Assembly (NCBI RefSeq): GCF_947241125.1 | Contig: NZ_OX365700.1 | Coordinates: forward strand, 744,001 to 808,000 | Direction of reading: 5' to 3' | From: Nitrospira tepida | GTDB taxonomy: Bacteria > Nitrospirota > Nitrospiria > Nitrospirales > Nitrospiraceae | DNA length: 64,000 nucleotides | Shown here: piece by piece, positions 53,615 to 60,994 of the stretch | Numbering within the stretch: the stretch's first letter is position 1 | Layout of the letters: each line of letters begins with the position of its first letter | Notes under the pieces: generated by a model | The model's database searches: none | Seen by the model: the letters and a program-made list of their open reading frames with translations, nothing else | Told to the model about the DNA's origin: nothing | Program-made: the position numbers and the translations under genes

Positions 53615-54710
53615 GTCCTACAAGCAACCGAAGCCAGAAGTGAAAGAAGAAGATTTCTGGCTGGATCCTGACAAGGATTCTCCTGCTGGTCTCCTACTTT
53701 CTGACCGCATTAAGTTCTACAGGGAAAAAGTAAATCTAATCTATCCATTCGATGAGAAGTTTCTAGAGCCTGCCTCTTATACGCTTCATGCAGGTGGTGA
53801 GTATCTAATTCATGACGAGAGTGGCAAGAGAATCTCAGGAGTTTTGGGGGCAGCCGGCAAAGTCATAATTCCCCCGAATGGCCTCATCTATATAAGATTT
53901 CTTGAGGAAGTTAATATTCCCCACTACATGATTGCTAGGTTCAATCTCCGAGTAAAACAAGTTTATCGTGGATTGCTTCTGGGAACCGGACCTCAGGTAG
54001 ACCCGGGCTTCAGGGGGCACCTCGGCTGTCCATTACATAACTTCACAAATGAAGAAAAAGCGATCGAGTTTTTTGAAAAGTTAGTAACCATAGATTTTGA
54101 AAAAACTACTCCGCTGGGCCAGAAGTATTTTGCGGACAAAAATCCTGAGAAATTGGGTGCTCAAGACTTCGGTCAGATGCGACACGGGTTAATTACGGTG
54201 ACCGGACTTAGCAATTACCCGTGCAAGATATACAACAAAGAACAAGATCGCCCACTAAGAGATTATTTGCCGCAGGGTGAAAGTGTCCAAAGCTCAGTGT
54301 TCGAACTTCAGACTGAAGTGAAGCATCTGCGAGACGAGGTGAAGGAATTTGGAAGTACCATCCAGAGATACAGAAATATCGGTATTTGGTCCCTAATTGG
54401 AACAGCTCTTACGCTTGTAGGTGGTTTGGTGACGCTCGACTTGTATCTGCACCAGAGCTTGGAAAGCAAATACTTGAACTTGGAAACCAACTTTTTTAGC
54501 GGCTACATGAATCTGAAAGACAATTACCAGAATATTAAAGATAGCATTTCTGAAATTAACAAGACGTTGGGTCACCTTGAGGCTGTAAAGGATATCAGCA
54601 TAACAGCACGAGGCGAATCAGCGACAAGCTCAATGGCCAAAGAGTCCCCAAAGTTAAAGGAGCAGAGCACTAAAGCTAATAGCGGCAAGAAGCAGGCAGG
54701 GAGAGATTAG
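53601..54710 (+). CDS. Membrane-tethered dCTP deaminase/dUTPase-fold protein
   Basis: 369 residues. Residues 28-190 have the dCTP deaminase/dUTPase fold: FLEPASYTLHAGGEYLI, IIPPNGLIYIRFLEEVNIP, then GTGPQVDPGFRGHLGCPLHN with the VDPGFRG turn that carries the nucleotide-site Asp near residue 133. A coiled coil (SSVFELQTEVKHLRDEVKEF) leads to one membrane helix (IGIWSLIGTALTLVGGLVTL, about 259-280), then a second helical, polar tail rich in Lys and Ser. The dCTP deaminase catalytic Glu is not obvious in the PLHNFTN stretch, so catalysis is uncertain. The gene is the most AT-rich of the cassette. It starts inside the PurZ-like gene and ends two bases before the NUDIX-like gene. Confidence 0.72.
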   Translation: MELPESYKQPKPEVKEEDFWLDPDKDSPAGLLLSDRIKFYREKVNLIYPFDEKFLEPASYTLHAGGEYLIHDESGKRISGVLGAAGKVIIPPNGLIYIRFLEEVNIPHYMIARFNLRVKQVYRGLLLGTGPQVDPGFRGHLGCPLHNFTNEEKAIEFFEKLVTIDFEKTTPLGQKYFADKNPEKLGAQDFGQMRHGLITVTGLSNYPCKIYNKEQDRPLRDYLPQGESVQSSVFELQTEVKHLRDEVKEFGSTIQRYRNIGIWSLIGTALTLVGGLVTLDLYLHQSLESKYLNLETNFFSGYMNLKDNYQNIKDSISEINKTLGHLEAVKDISITARGESATSSMAKESPKLKEQSTKANSGKKQAGRD

Positions 54711-54712
54711 TT

Positions 54713-55381
54713 ATGGGGCAGTTGGTTCTTGTGTGTGAAACTTCGCTCATCAGAAAGTTCGGTGGATTCCAGGGTTATTCTCTTGACCTTGCAGTTGGGC
54801 TAGTAACGGTCCTTAACCCTATGAATAATTTCTTCGTCGAACGAGATCGTGCTGAGAAAGATCCTGCATACAAACAACTCATACCTTATGTTGTCCTGAG
54901 ATGTGGAGACTACGTCTTTAGCTATGTTCGAGGCAGGAACTCCAGTGAGTCTCGCCTTGTAGCAATGAGATCTATTGGCGTTGGTGGGCATATCGAGCCG
55001 GCCGATCAAAGCCTGTTCTCGTCAGATCGTGAGATGTACTTGGATGCTGCACGGCGCGAAGTACGTGAGGAAGTGAAAATCGACACACCCTACGTTGAGT
55101 ACGTTGTGGCGCTCATCAACGATGATTCAACCGACGTGGGAAAAGTTCATCTCGGTATCATGCATATCTGGGATTTGGCTGAGCCCAAGGTGACGAAGCG
55201 TGAAGGTCTTATCACCCAAGCGGGATTTGTTCCCATTGCGAGACTGAAGAACGCTCGCGAGGAATTGGAAACGTGGTCCCAGATTGCCCTGGATGTTCTT
55301 GAGGATCCGCGAGTCCCTGGTTGGAGTGAGCCCAATATGATGCAGAAAGGTGTTGCATCCTCGAAGGCGGTTGAGAAATGA
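54713..55381 (+). CDS. NUDIX-like hydrolase
   Basis: 222 residues. FQGYSLDL and AYKQLIPYVVLRCGDYVFSYVRG precede SIGVGGHIEPADQ and, after an insertion, AARREVREEVKI, which together form a modified Nudix box (G...REVxEEV). VALINDDSTDVGKVHLGIMH and LITQAGFVPIARL complete the fold. This resembles a phage- and bacteria-borne NUDIX subfamily with the RxSIGVGGHI motif. Such enzymes hydrolyse nucleoside diphosphates linked to another group; in the Z-nucleotide pathway a dGTP pyrophosphohydrolase (MazZ) supplies dGMP, and a NUDIX enzyme could play that part here, which is inference. It is the last gene of the cassette. Confidence 0.75.
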   Translation: MGQLVLVCETSLIRKFGGFQGYSLDLAVGLVTVLNPMNNFFVERDRAEKDPAYKQLIPYVVLRCGDYVFSYVRGRNSSESRLVAMRSIGVGGHIEPADQSLFSSDREMYLDAARREVREEVKIDTPYVEYVVALINDDSTDVGKVHLGIMHIWDLAEPKVTKREGLITQAGFVPIARLKNAREELETWSQIALDVLEDPRVPGWSEPNMMQKGVASSKAVEK

Positions 55382-55448
55382 GACCTGGTCTTGTGGTGTT
55401 CTGCTTTCGGCTACCAAGTGGGCAAAACGGTTTCTTGCGGTTAGGTCG

Positions 55449-55961
55449 ATGAAAGAGCCCCATTGCCCCGAGTGTGGAACCACATTTGTGCGAGTCATTC
55501 ACCAGGCGACGATGGCCGACTCGCTCCTGCAACTGCTTCGGGTCTATTCGTTCCGGTGTCAGCTCTGCACGGCGCAGTTTCGGGCCTTCCGCCCGGCGGC
55601 GCGCGACCTGACGCAGGCCTTTGACCGCCGGCAATACAAGCGACTCCCCACCTCCTGCATGGCGACGCTCGTCACCGACCTGCTCAGTCCGCGGGAAATG
55701 GTCACGGACATCTCGATGGGCGGGTGCAGCGTGCGGATGGAAAGCCCGCTCCCGCTGGGGACGTTTCTGGGGTTGCAGTTCCAGACCGCCGAACGGGGAG
55801 CCGGCATCACCGTCTCGACCGCGATGGTCCGTTCGGTGCGTGAGCGCTCGGTCGGCATTCAATTTCTGGAGATCGAGCGCGATCAAAAAACCAAGCTGAG
55901 CCAGTACGTCCATGGCCTGCTGCTGAGCCAGGGACTGGCGGCGGAGGCATCCCCTTCCTGA
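55449..55961 (+). CDS. PilZ domain protein with zinc-ribbon-like N-terminus
   Basis: 170 residues. HCPECGTTFVRV and FRCQLCTAQFRAF are CxxC pairs of a zinc ribbon (residues 5-45). The PilZ domain follows with the c-di-GMP motif RRQYKRLP (RxxxR) and DISMGGCSVRM (DxSxxG). It probably binds cyclic di-GMP and reports to an unknown partner. The ATG at 55449 is used; the frame upstream runs into the NUDIX gene. High-GC codon use resumes here, marking the end of the AT-rich cassette. Confidence 0.85.
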   Translation: MKEPHCPECGTTFVRVIHQATMADSLLQLLRVYSFRCQLCTAQFRAFRPAARDLTQAFDRRQYKRLPTSCMATLVTDLLSPREMVTDISMGGCSVRMESPLPLGTFLGLQFQTAERGAGITVSTAMVRSVRERSVGIQFLEIERDQKTKLSQYVHGLLLSQGLAAEASPS

Positions 55962-55974
55962 ACGGTGAGAGCGC

Positions 55975-56877
55975 TCACGCTCCGCTACGTCCCGCTCGGC
56001 GAGTCACCAGCAGATTATCGATCAATCGGACCGTCCGGACCGTCCGCTCCGTTTTCTTCGGAGTTTCCGCGCCGATCCTGACCGCTCCCAACAGCAGCGC
56101 GTTCCGAGTGATCCGATGCAGCGGCTCCAGCGTGTCCGGATCGCACACGGCCAGATAGTCGATCGCGATCAACGGCTCTTTTCGGATCACTCGGACCATC
56201 CCCTGACGCACGAGCGCGCCTGAGGAGACGCCTCGCTTGACGGTTGCCGCGCCGGTCTGCAAGGCCCGGTACAACAGCGGAGCCAGACGGCGTTGCCGCT
56301 CGGTGAGGTAGGCATTCCGAGAGCTGAGGGCGAGGCCGTCCGGCTCGCGCACCGTCGGGTGGACTACAATGGAGGTGCCGAGGTTCAGGTCGGCGACCAG
56401 CCGCCGGATCACGCAAACCTGTTGATAATCCTTCTGTCCGAAAATCGACTGATCCGGACGAACGATGCCGAACAGTTTGGTGACGACCGTGGCAACGCCC
56501 GAGAAATGCTGCGGCCTCTGTTCTCCCTCCCACCGTTTCGAAATCTCCGGAACCACCACGACCGTCTGAAAACCGGCCGGATACATGGCGGAGGCGCTCG
56601 GGGCAAAGAGGACGTCGATGCCCTCTTCCCGGCACAGGCGGGCATCCCGTCGGAACGGGCGGGGGTAGCGGGCATAGTCTTCGCGCGGACCGAATTGCGC
56701 TGGATTCACGAAGATGCTGACGACCACGGCGTCGCAGGTCAATCTAGCGCGGCGGATCAGCGCCCGATGTCCTTCGTGCAAGGCGCCCATCGTCGGCACG
56801 AAGCCGATGGTGCCTCCCTCGCGTTGAACCGAACGGCTCCATGCGGTCATGGCCGCCGGGGATCGCAGGATCAGCAT
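55975..56877 (-). CDS. panC: Pantothenate synthetase
   Basis: 300 residues. VPTMGALHEGHRALIRRA (HxGH), VSIFVNPAQFGPREDY, FGQKDYQQVCVIRRLV and ALSSRNAYL are complete. It joins pantoate and beta-alanine with ATP. The ATG at 56877 overlaps the folK stop (TGATG). The C-terminus runs some 15 residues past the usual end, rich in Arg. Last gene of the folK-panC pair. Confidence 0.96.
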   Translation of the reverse strand: MLILRSPAAMTAWSRSVQREGGTIGFVPTMGALHEGHRALIRRARLTCDAVVVSIFVNPAQFGPREDYARYPRPFRRDARLCREEGIDVLFAPSASAMYPAGFQTVVVVPEISKRWEGEQRPQHFSGVATVVTKLFGIVRPDQSIFGQKDYQQVCVIRRLVADLNLGTSIVVHPTVREPDGLALSSRNAYLTERQRRLAPLLYRALQTGAATVKRGVSSGALVRQGMVRVIRKEPLIAIDYLAVCDPDTLEPLHRITRNALLLGAVRIGAETPKKTERTVRTVRLIDNLLVTRRAGRSGA

Positions 56878-57440
56878 CAGTGACGGCCGGATGGAGATGA
56901 AGCGCAGGAAGGGCGCATCCTATTGAGGATGGACGGCTGTGGGTCGAGCTTGCGGACCTGCGCCGGATCCTCGAGCGCTTGCAGCAACTCGGTGACCGAT
57001 CGCCCGAGCACCGGATGGACCCAGGCTGGCTCGACCTCGGCGAGCGGGACCAGCACGAATCGGCGGCGATGGAGCCGGGGATGGGGGATCACGAGCCCCC
57101 CGTCGTCGATGGTCCTGGTCCCATAGGACAGAATATCCAGGTCTATCGTGCGCGGACCCTTGCGATTCTCCTGGTCGCGCCCGAGCGCTGATTCGATCTC
57201 GCGGCAGACATTCAACAGGCTCCGCGGCGTGATGTCCGTGTCGAGCCGCACGACGCCGTTGAGGACCCAGGTCGATCCCGGATCGCCGCCGTCGGGAATC
57301 GGTTCCGTCTCGTACAACGACGAGAGACCGGTCAATTCTGAATGGGGCAACAGGCTCAACAATGTCACCGCGCGGGAACAGTAGTCCACCCGGTCGCCGA
57401 CATTGGACCCGAATCCGATGAAGACTGTTTCGCGTGACAT
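56877..57440 (-). CDS. folK: HPPK, folate biosynthesis
   Basis: 187 residues, 6-hydroxymethyl-7,8-dihydropterin pyrophosphokinase. FIGFGSNVGDRVDYCSRAV, LNGVVRLDTDI, RKGPRTIDLDILSYG and IPHPRLHRRRFVL are family motifs. It pyrophosphorylates hydroxymethyl-dihydropterin before dihydropteroate synthase. It precedes panC with a TGATG overlap, a common pairing of folate and pantothenate genes. Confidence 0.95.
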   Translation of the reverse strand: MSRETVFIGFGSNVGDRVDYCSRAVTLLSLLPHSELTGLSSLYETEPIPDGGDPGSTWVLNGVVRLDTDITPRSLLNVCREIESALGRDQENRKGPRTIDLDILSYGTRTIDDGGLVIPHPRLHRRRFVLVPLAEVEPAWVHPVLGRSVTELLQALEDPAQVRKLDPQPSILNRMRPSCASSPSGRH

Positions 57441-57566
57441 AGGTCAATCGTCAACCACATAAACGTCAAACGTCAGCTGTCAAGCGTCAACCGGCAAATG
57501 CCGAGCGCCATCGAGCAGAAGGCTCTGTTTTTCTGTCGCTTGACGAATGACTCATGACGAATGACG
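57441..57566. repeat. Intergenic repeat cluster, CGTCAA/TTGACG units
   Basis: Between folK and dapL the DNA carries at least six copies of (T/A)CGTCAA or its complement in about 125 bases, for instance GTCAATCGTCAACC, AACGTCAAACGTCAG and CTTGACGAATGAC. The same unit is found at 49224-49270 and 63596-63709. The copies are irregularly spaced and partly inverted, so a dispersed intergenic repeat family is the best description. Confidence 0.55.
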
Positions 57567-57572
57567 TCTCTA

Positions 57573-58748
57573 TCAGAACCCCGTCTTGCGCATCCGCTCC
57601 AGCGCTTCCGCCAGACGCTCCTTGCTCGTGGTGAGCGTCATGCGGATATAGCCCTCGCCCGGCTCGCCGAACCCATTCCCCGGCGTGCTGACGATGCCGG
57701 TCTTCTCCAGCAGGTGGGCGGTGAAGGAGGCGGAGGTATAGCCGTTCGGCACGCCGATCCAGACGTAGAAGGCCGCGGGCGGCAATTCCACGTCGAGCCC
57801 GAGCTGGCGCAGGCCAGGGACGAACACGTCCCGCCGTTCCTGATAAATCTTGCGCAGGCCGTCCACGAGGTAGTCGCCGGATTCGAGCGCCGTGATCCCG
57901 GCCTCCTGCACCGCCTGGAACACGCCGGAGTCGAGGTTGCTCTTGACCTTGCCCAGGCCGGCCAAGACCTGCTTGTTCCCGACCGCGAACCCGATGCGCC
58001 ATCCGGTCATGTTGAAGGTCTTCGACAGCGAGTGAAACTCGACGCCTACTTCTTTGGCCCCCTCGACTTCGAGGAAGCTCGCGGGAGGCTGGCCGTCGTA
58101 ATAGATTTCCGAATAGGCCGCGTCGTGACAGACGATGATCTGATGTTCCTGCGCGAAGGCCACGACCTTCTTGAAATAGTCCTTGTCGGCCACCACGGAG
58201 GTGGGGTTGTTCGGGGAGTTGAGGAACAGCAGCTTGGCCTGCTTGGCGATGTCCTTCGGGATCGCCGCCAAATTGGGCAGGAAGCGGTGCTCCTTCTTCA
58301 GCGGCATGATGTAGGAGGTGCCGCCGGCAAAGCCGGTCGCGACCGGGTAGACGGGATAGCCAGGGCTCGGCACGAGCACCACGTCGCCCGGATCGATGAA
58401 GGCCAACGGCACGTGCCCGATGCCCTCCTTGGAGCCAATTAAGGTCAGCACTTCCGTCGCCGGATCGAGCGTGACGCCGAAGCGCCGTTTGTACCAGCCG
58501 GCGACGGCCTGGCGAAAGCTCAACAGGCCTTCATAGGAGGGATATTGATGGTTGCGTGCTTCGGCCGCCGCGAGCTTCATCCGCTCGATGATCGGCGCGG
58601 GGGTCGGCAGATCGGGGTCGCCGACGCCCAGATTGATGATGTCCACCCCGCGCGCGATCGCCTCCTGTTTCATCTTGTCGATCGCCGCAAAGAGATAGGG
58701 GGGTAAGGTCTTGATACGTGTGGCAAATTCAATGGGAAACCCAGCCAT
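57573..58748 (-). CDS. dapL: LL-diaminopimelate aminotransferase
   Basis: 391 residues, class I/II PLP aminotransferase. INLGVGDPDLPTPAPI, QYPSYEGLLSFRQAVAGWY, FLNSPNNPTSVVADKDYF and the PLP Lys in HSLSKTFNMTGWRIG are present. Its closest family pattern is the DapL group, which converts tetrahydrodipicolinate directly to LL-diaminopimelate and bypasses the acylated route. That fits dapA, dapB and lysA in the same window. AGGAAAGGA precedes the ATG. An aspartate/alanine aminotransferase is the alternative. Confidence 0.88.
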   Translation of the reverse strand: MAGFPIEFATRIKTLPPYLFAAIDKMKQEAIARGVDIINLGVGDPDLPTPAPIIERMKLAAAEARNHQYPSYEGLLSFRQAVAGWYKRRFGVTLDPATEVLTLIGSKEGIGHVPLAFIDPGDVVLVPSPGYPVYPVATGFAGGTSYIMPLKKEHRFLPNLAAIPKDIAKQAKLLFLNSPNNPTSVVADKDYFKKVVAFAQEHQIIVCHDAAYSEIYYDGQPPASFLEVEGAKEVGVEFHSLSKTFNMTGWRIGFAVGNKQVLAGLGKVKSNLDSGVFQAVQEAGITALESGDYLVDGLRKIYQERRDVFVPGLRQLGLDVELPPAAFYVWIGVPNGYTSASFTAHLLEKTGIVSTPGNGFGEPGEGYIRMTLTTSKERLAEALERMRKTGF

Positions 58749-58867
58749 GCGTTGTTCCTTTCCTGTCCTTGAATCAACTGAGAGGTTCGATTTGGAAAAT
58801 GTGCGTCAGTAGAGTACAGCAGGAGAAGCGCGGCAATCAACGTGACTAGCGGCTCAGGACGAGCGGA

Positions 58868-59542
58868 TCAGCGGATCAGATGGGCGATAAGCCGATCGGC
58901 CCATTGGTGGAGCTGCGGAAGGGCCGGGACCGCGCGGTGTCTGAGTTCATCGATCGTCTGCCTGGCGCGGGCCACGTCGCCGGCGCATTCGCGGCAGAGG
59001 GCCTCCATGCCAGGCTGGTCCATTTCCAGATGAAAGAGCAATCCGTAGGCCCGGTCGCCGTAACGGAAGGCCTGCACCGGGAACAGATCCGAAGCGGCGA
59101 GCGTCACGGAGCCGGGCGGGCAGCCGTACCCCTCGCCGTGCCATTGAAAGACTTCTAACGAGGTCGGGAGCGTTCCGAACACCGGGTCCTTTCGGCCCTC
59201 ATCGGTCACGTGAATAGCCGTCATGCCGATTTCGACCCCGCGGCCAGGCTGCACCGTCGCGCCGAGGGCTTTGGCCATGAACTGGCTGCCGAGGCAGACG
59301 CCGAGCGTCGGGACTCCGGCCTGCATCGCGCGTTGAATGAAGGCCGTCTCTTCCGCAATCCAGGGATCGGGGTCGTTCACCGACATGGGCCCGCCCATCA
59401 CGATCAGCAGATCGCCGGGCTCGTCCGGAAGGCCTTCGCGCGGGACGAGGACTTGCCTGAGTTCAACGTCGTGGCGCTTCAATGAGGCAGCAAAAGCGCC
59501 CGGTCCTTCGAAGGGCACATGTTGAAGACAAACGGCGCGCAT
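58868..59542 (-). CDS. Class I glutamine amidotransferase-like protein
   Basis: 224 residues. The nucleophile Cys is in TLGVCLGSQFMAKALG, and the His/Glu pair in LLFHLEMDQPG. LIVMGGPMSVND is the oxyanion strand. The domain stands alone, as in the GMP-synthase-like GATase family that cleaves or transfers the gamma-amide of glutamine-like substrates (for example gamma-glutamyl compounds). No synthetase partner is adjacent. The start at 59542 is preceded by AT-rich DNA of the next insert. Confidence 0.88.
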   Translation of the reverse strand: MRAVCLQHVPFEGPGAFAASLKRHDVELRQVLVPREGLPDEPGDLLIVMGGPMSVNDPDPWIAEETAFIQRAMQAGVPTLGVCLGSQFMAKALGATVQPGRGVEIGMTAIHVTDEGRKDPVFGTLPTSLEVFQWHGEGYGCPPGSVTLAASDLFPVQAFRYGDRAYGLLFHLEMDQPGMEALCRECAGDVARARQTIDELRHRAVPALPQLHQWADRLIAHLIR

Positions 59543-59657
59543 AAGATAGGTCGGATCTTAAGGTTGACAGAAGGTAGCTATACGTTTAGCCTTCCCGCCC
59601 AAATTGATAGTCGGACAAACCTCTATACACGAACGATGTATATCTCAGGTAATTAGT

Positions 59658-60233
59658 ATGTTAACTGAGCCGCCGATGCAAGAAGTTGGAAAACAAACAC
59701 AGGCTCAAGTGTCTTATGGTTACCGTGGATCATACCGTGTCTCGAAGGTAAGTCCATGCACAATAACTATTGAAGATTTATGTAAGTTATACTCGCGCTT
59801 AAGTGGCAAAACATCGGAAGCGCTAGAAATGTATCTCGGGTCAATTGTTCCTCAGCCCGGGCAAGATGCGGCACAATTTGAAAAAATCAAAAATGAGGCT
59901 CGAAGGATGGGTCATCTGGCAGTGATCATCATCGGCGCGAATGGTGAACAAATTGTAGACTCACGTGTGGAGGCATTGGCGCAGAACGATCTCCCAGACA
60001 AGATTGTTTCCATAACTTTTGACAGCGCTTCCGCTCTAAAGGGGTTCAACATCATATTGCCTAACAGTTTCCGCTTAAACCTGGACTTCACAGAACCGCC
60101 CGGGTTCCATGCATACAATCCGTGGGATCAACCAACACCTAACAACAGTGTCCTGGAGGTTGCTGGTTCAAATGTCACTGCTCGTGTTCAGAGGCATAAT
60201 GGCCGGTTTCCGTTGGACTTTCCCAGTGGTTGA
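59658..60233 (+). CDS. Hypothetical protein in an AT-rich insert
   Basis: 191 residues from ATG 59658 (CAGGTAA upstream). A:T-ending codons (ATA, TTA, AAT, GAA) differ sharply from the neighbours. The sequence has the polar N-terminus VGKQTQAQVSYGYRGSYRVS, ITIEDLCKLYSRLSGKT, and MGHLAVIIIGANGEQIVDSR, then SITFDSASALKGFNIILPN. No family recognised. The frame ends in LDFPSG just where another frame continues with hydrophobic sequence, so a frameshift is possible. Likely acquired by transfer. Confidence 0.55.
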   Translation: MLTEPPMQEVGKQTQAQVSYGYRGSYRVSKVSPCTITIEDLCKLYSRLSGKTSEALEMYLGSIVPQPGQDAAQFEKIKNEARRMGHLAVIIIGANGEQIVDSRVEALAQNDLPDKIVSITFDSASALKGFNIILPNSFRLNLDFTEPPGFHAYNPWDQPTPNNSVLEVAGSNVTARVQRHNGRFPLDFPSG

Positions 60234-60429
60234 ATTGCAAGGTGCAAGAAGCAAAAAAGTCCGCACAGCTCTAGTCACAGTTCTAAGTAGCCTGCTGTTG
60301 GCATTGCTTTACGATATATTAAAAGCTCTCCTTAAATCAGAAGGTATCTACAGCTCTTTCTCGTCGTGCAGTTCGCACTCACCTTTCATGGTCAGGTCTT
60401 GCAATCGCACTTACGGTTGCGATGGGTGA
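60205..60429 (+). other. Possible frameshifted C-terminal membrane segment of 59658-60233
   Basis: In the frame one base forward from the hypothetical gene, the DNA reads TFPVVELQGARSKKVRTALV and then TVLSSLLLALLYDILKALLK, a membrane helix with a basic lead and no start codon of its own near. The fit is what would be expected if the original protein ended in a membrane anchor and a one-base change near 60224-60232 split it. A separate gene starting at ATG 60109 is less likely, as it would overlap most of the other frame. Confidence 0.35.
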
Positions 60430-60507
60430 ACCGATCAGGTCATTTGGGTTTGCCTGATGGAAGATTCCACCGAGATTAACCATGTCCCGCTTGACGAGTG
60501 AGTTGCG

Positions 60508-60891
60508 GTGAAGTGGTTGCAAGGCTGCACAGCAGCCGTGCTTGTATGTCTGGTTGCGCTCGGAACGATCGCCGGGGCTTCCGAGCTGAGCGAGCAGCAG
60601 AAGATCGAGGCGCTCCTCGATTCTCTAAAGGAGATCCCCGGCGCCGTCTTTGTCCGCAACGGCACGGACTATACCGCCGATCAAGCGGTGGACCATCTGA
60701 GACGTAAGCTCACGGCGGCCGGTGGGCGCGTGAAAACCGCGGAAGATTTCATTGCCTGTTGCGCGTCCGGCTCCTCAATCAGCGGCGAGCCCTATCGCAT
60801 CAAATTCCCCGACGGTCGCATGGTGAACAGCGCGGACTATTTCCGCGCGAAATTGAACGACCTGAACTATCTGAGCGAACCGCGCCGGTAA
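60508..60891 (+). CDS. DUF5329 family exported protein
   Basis: 127 residues from GTG 60508. A signal peptide (AAVLVCLVALGTIAGAS) precedes SEQQKIEALLDSLKEIPGAV, FVRNGTDYTADQAVDHLRRK, VKTAEDFIACCASGSSISG and PYRIKFPDGRMVNSADYFRA, a pattern I know from DUF5329. It should be periplasmic. Function unknown. High-GC codon use returns here after the AT-rich insert. Confidence 0.8.
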   Translation: MKWLQGCTAAVLVCLVALGTIAGASELSEQQKIEALLDSLKEIPGAVFVRNGTDYTADQAVDHLRRKLTAAGGRVKTAEDFIACCASGSSISGEPYRIKFPDGRMVNSADYFRAKLNDLNYLSEPRR

Positions 60892-60994
60892 CCCGCTCCG
60901 ACGCTCGCTCATCGTCACGCGCGGTCGCCCGACCGTCCATTGCTATTTCTCTCCCGCAGTAGTCTTTCCCTCTCCACCGCGTTACAATTTGCGC

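Noticed and set aside
57441-57566. CRISPR array
   Set aside because: Units are only about 6-8 bases, irregularly spaced and in both orientations; no cas genes are nearby.
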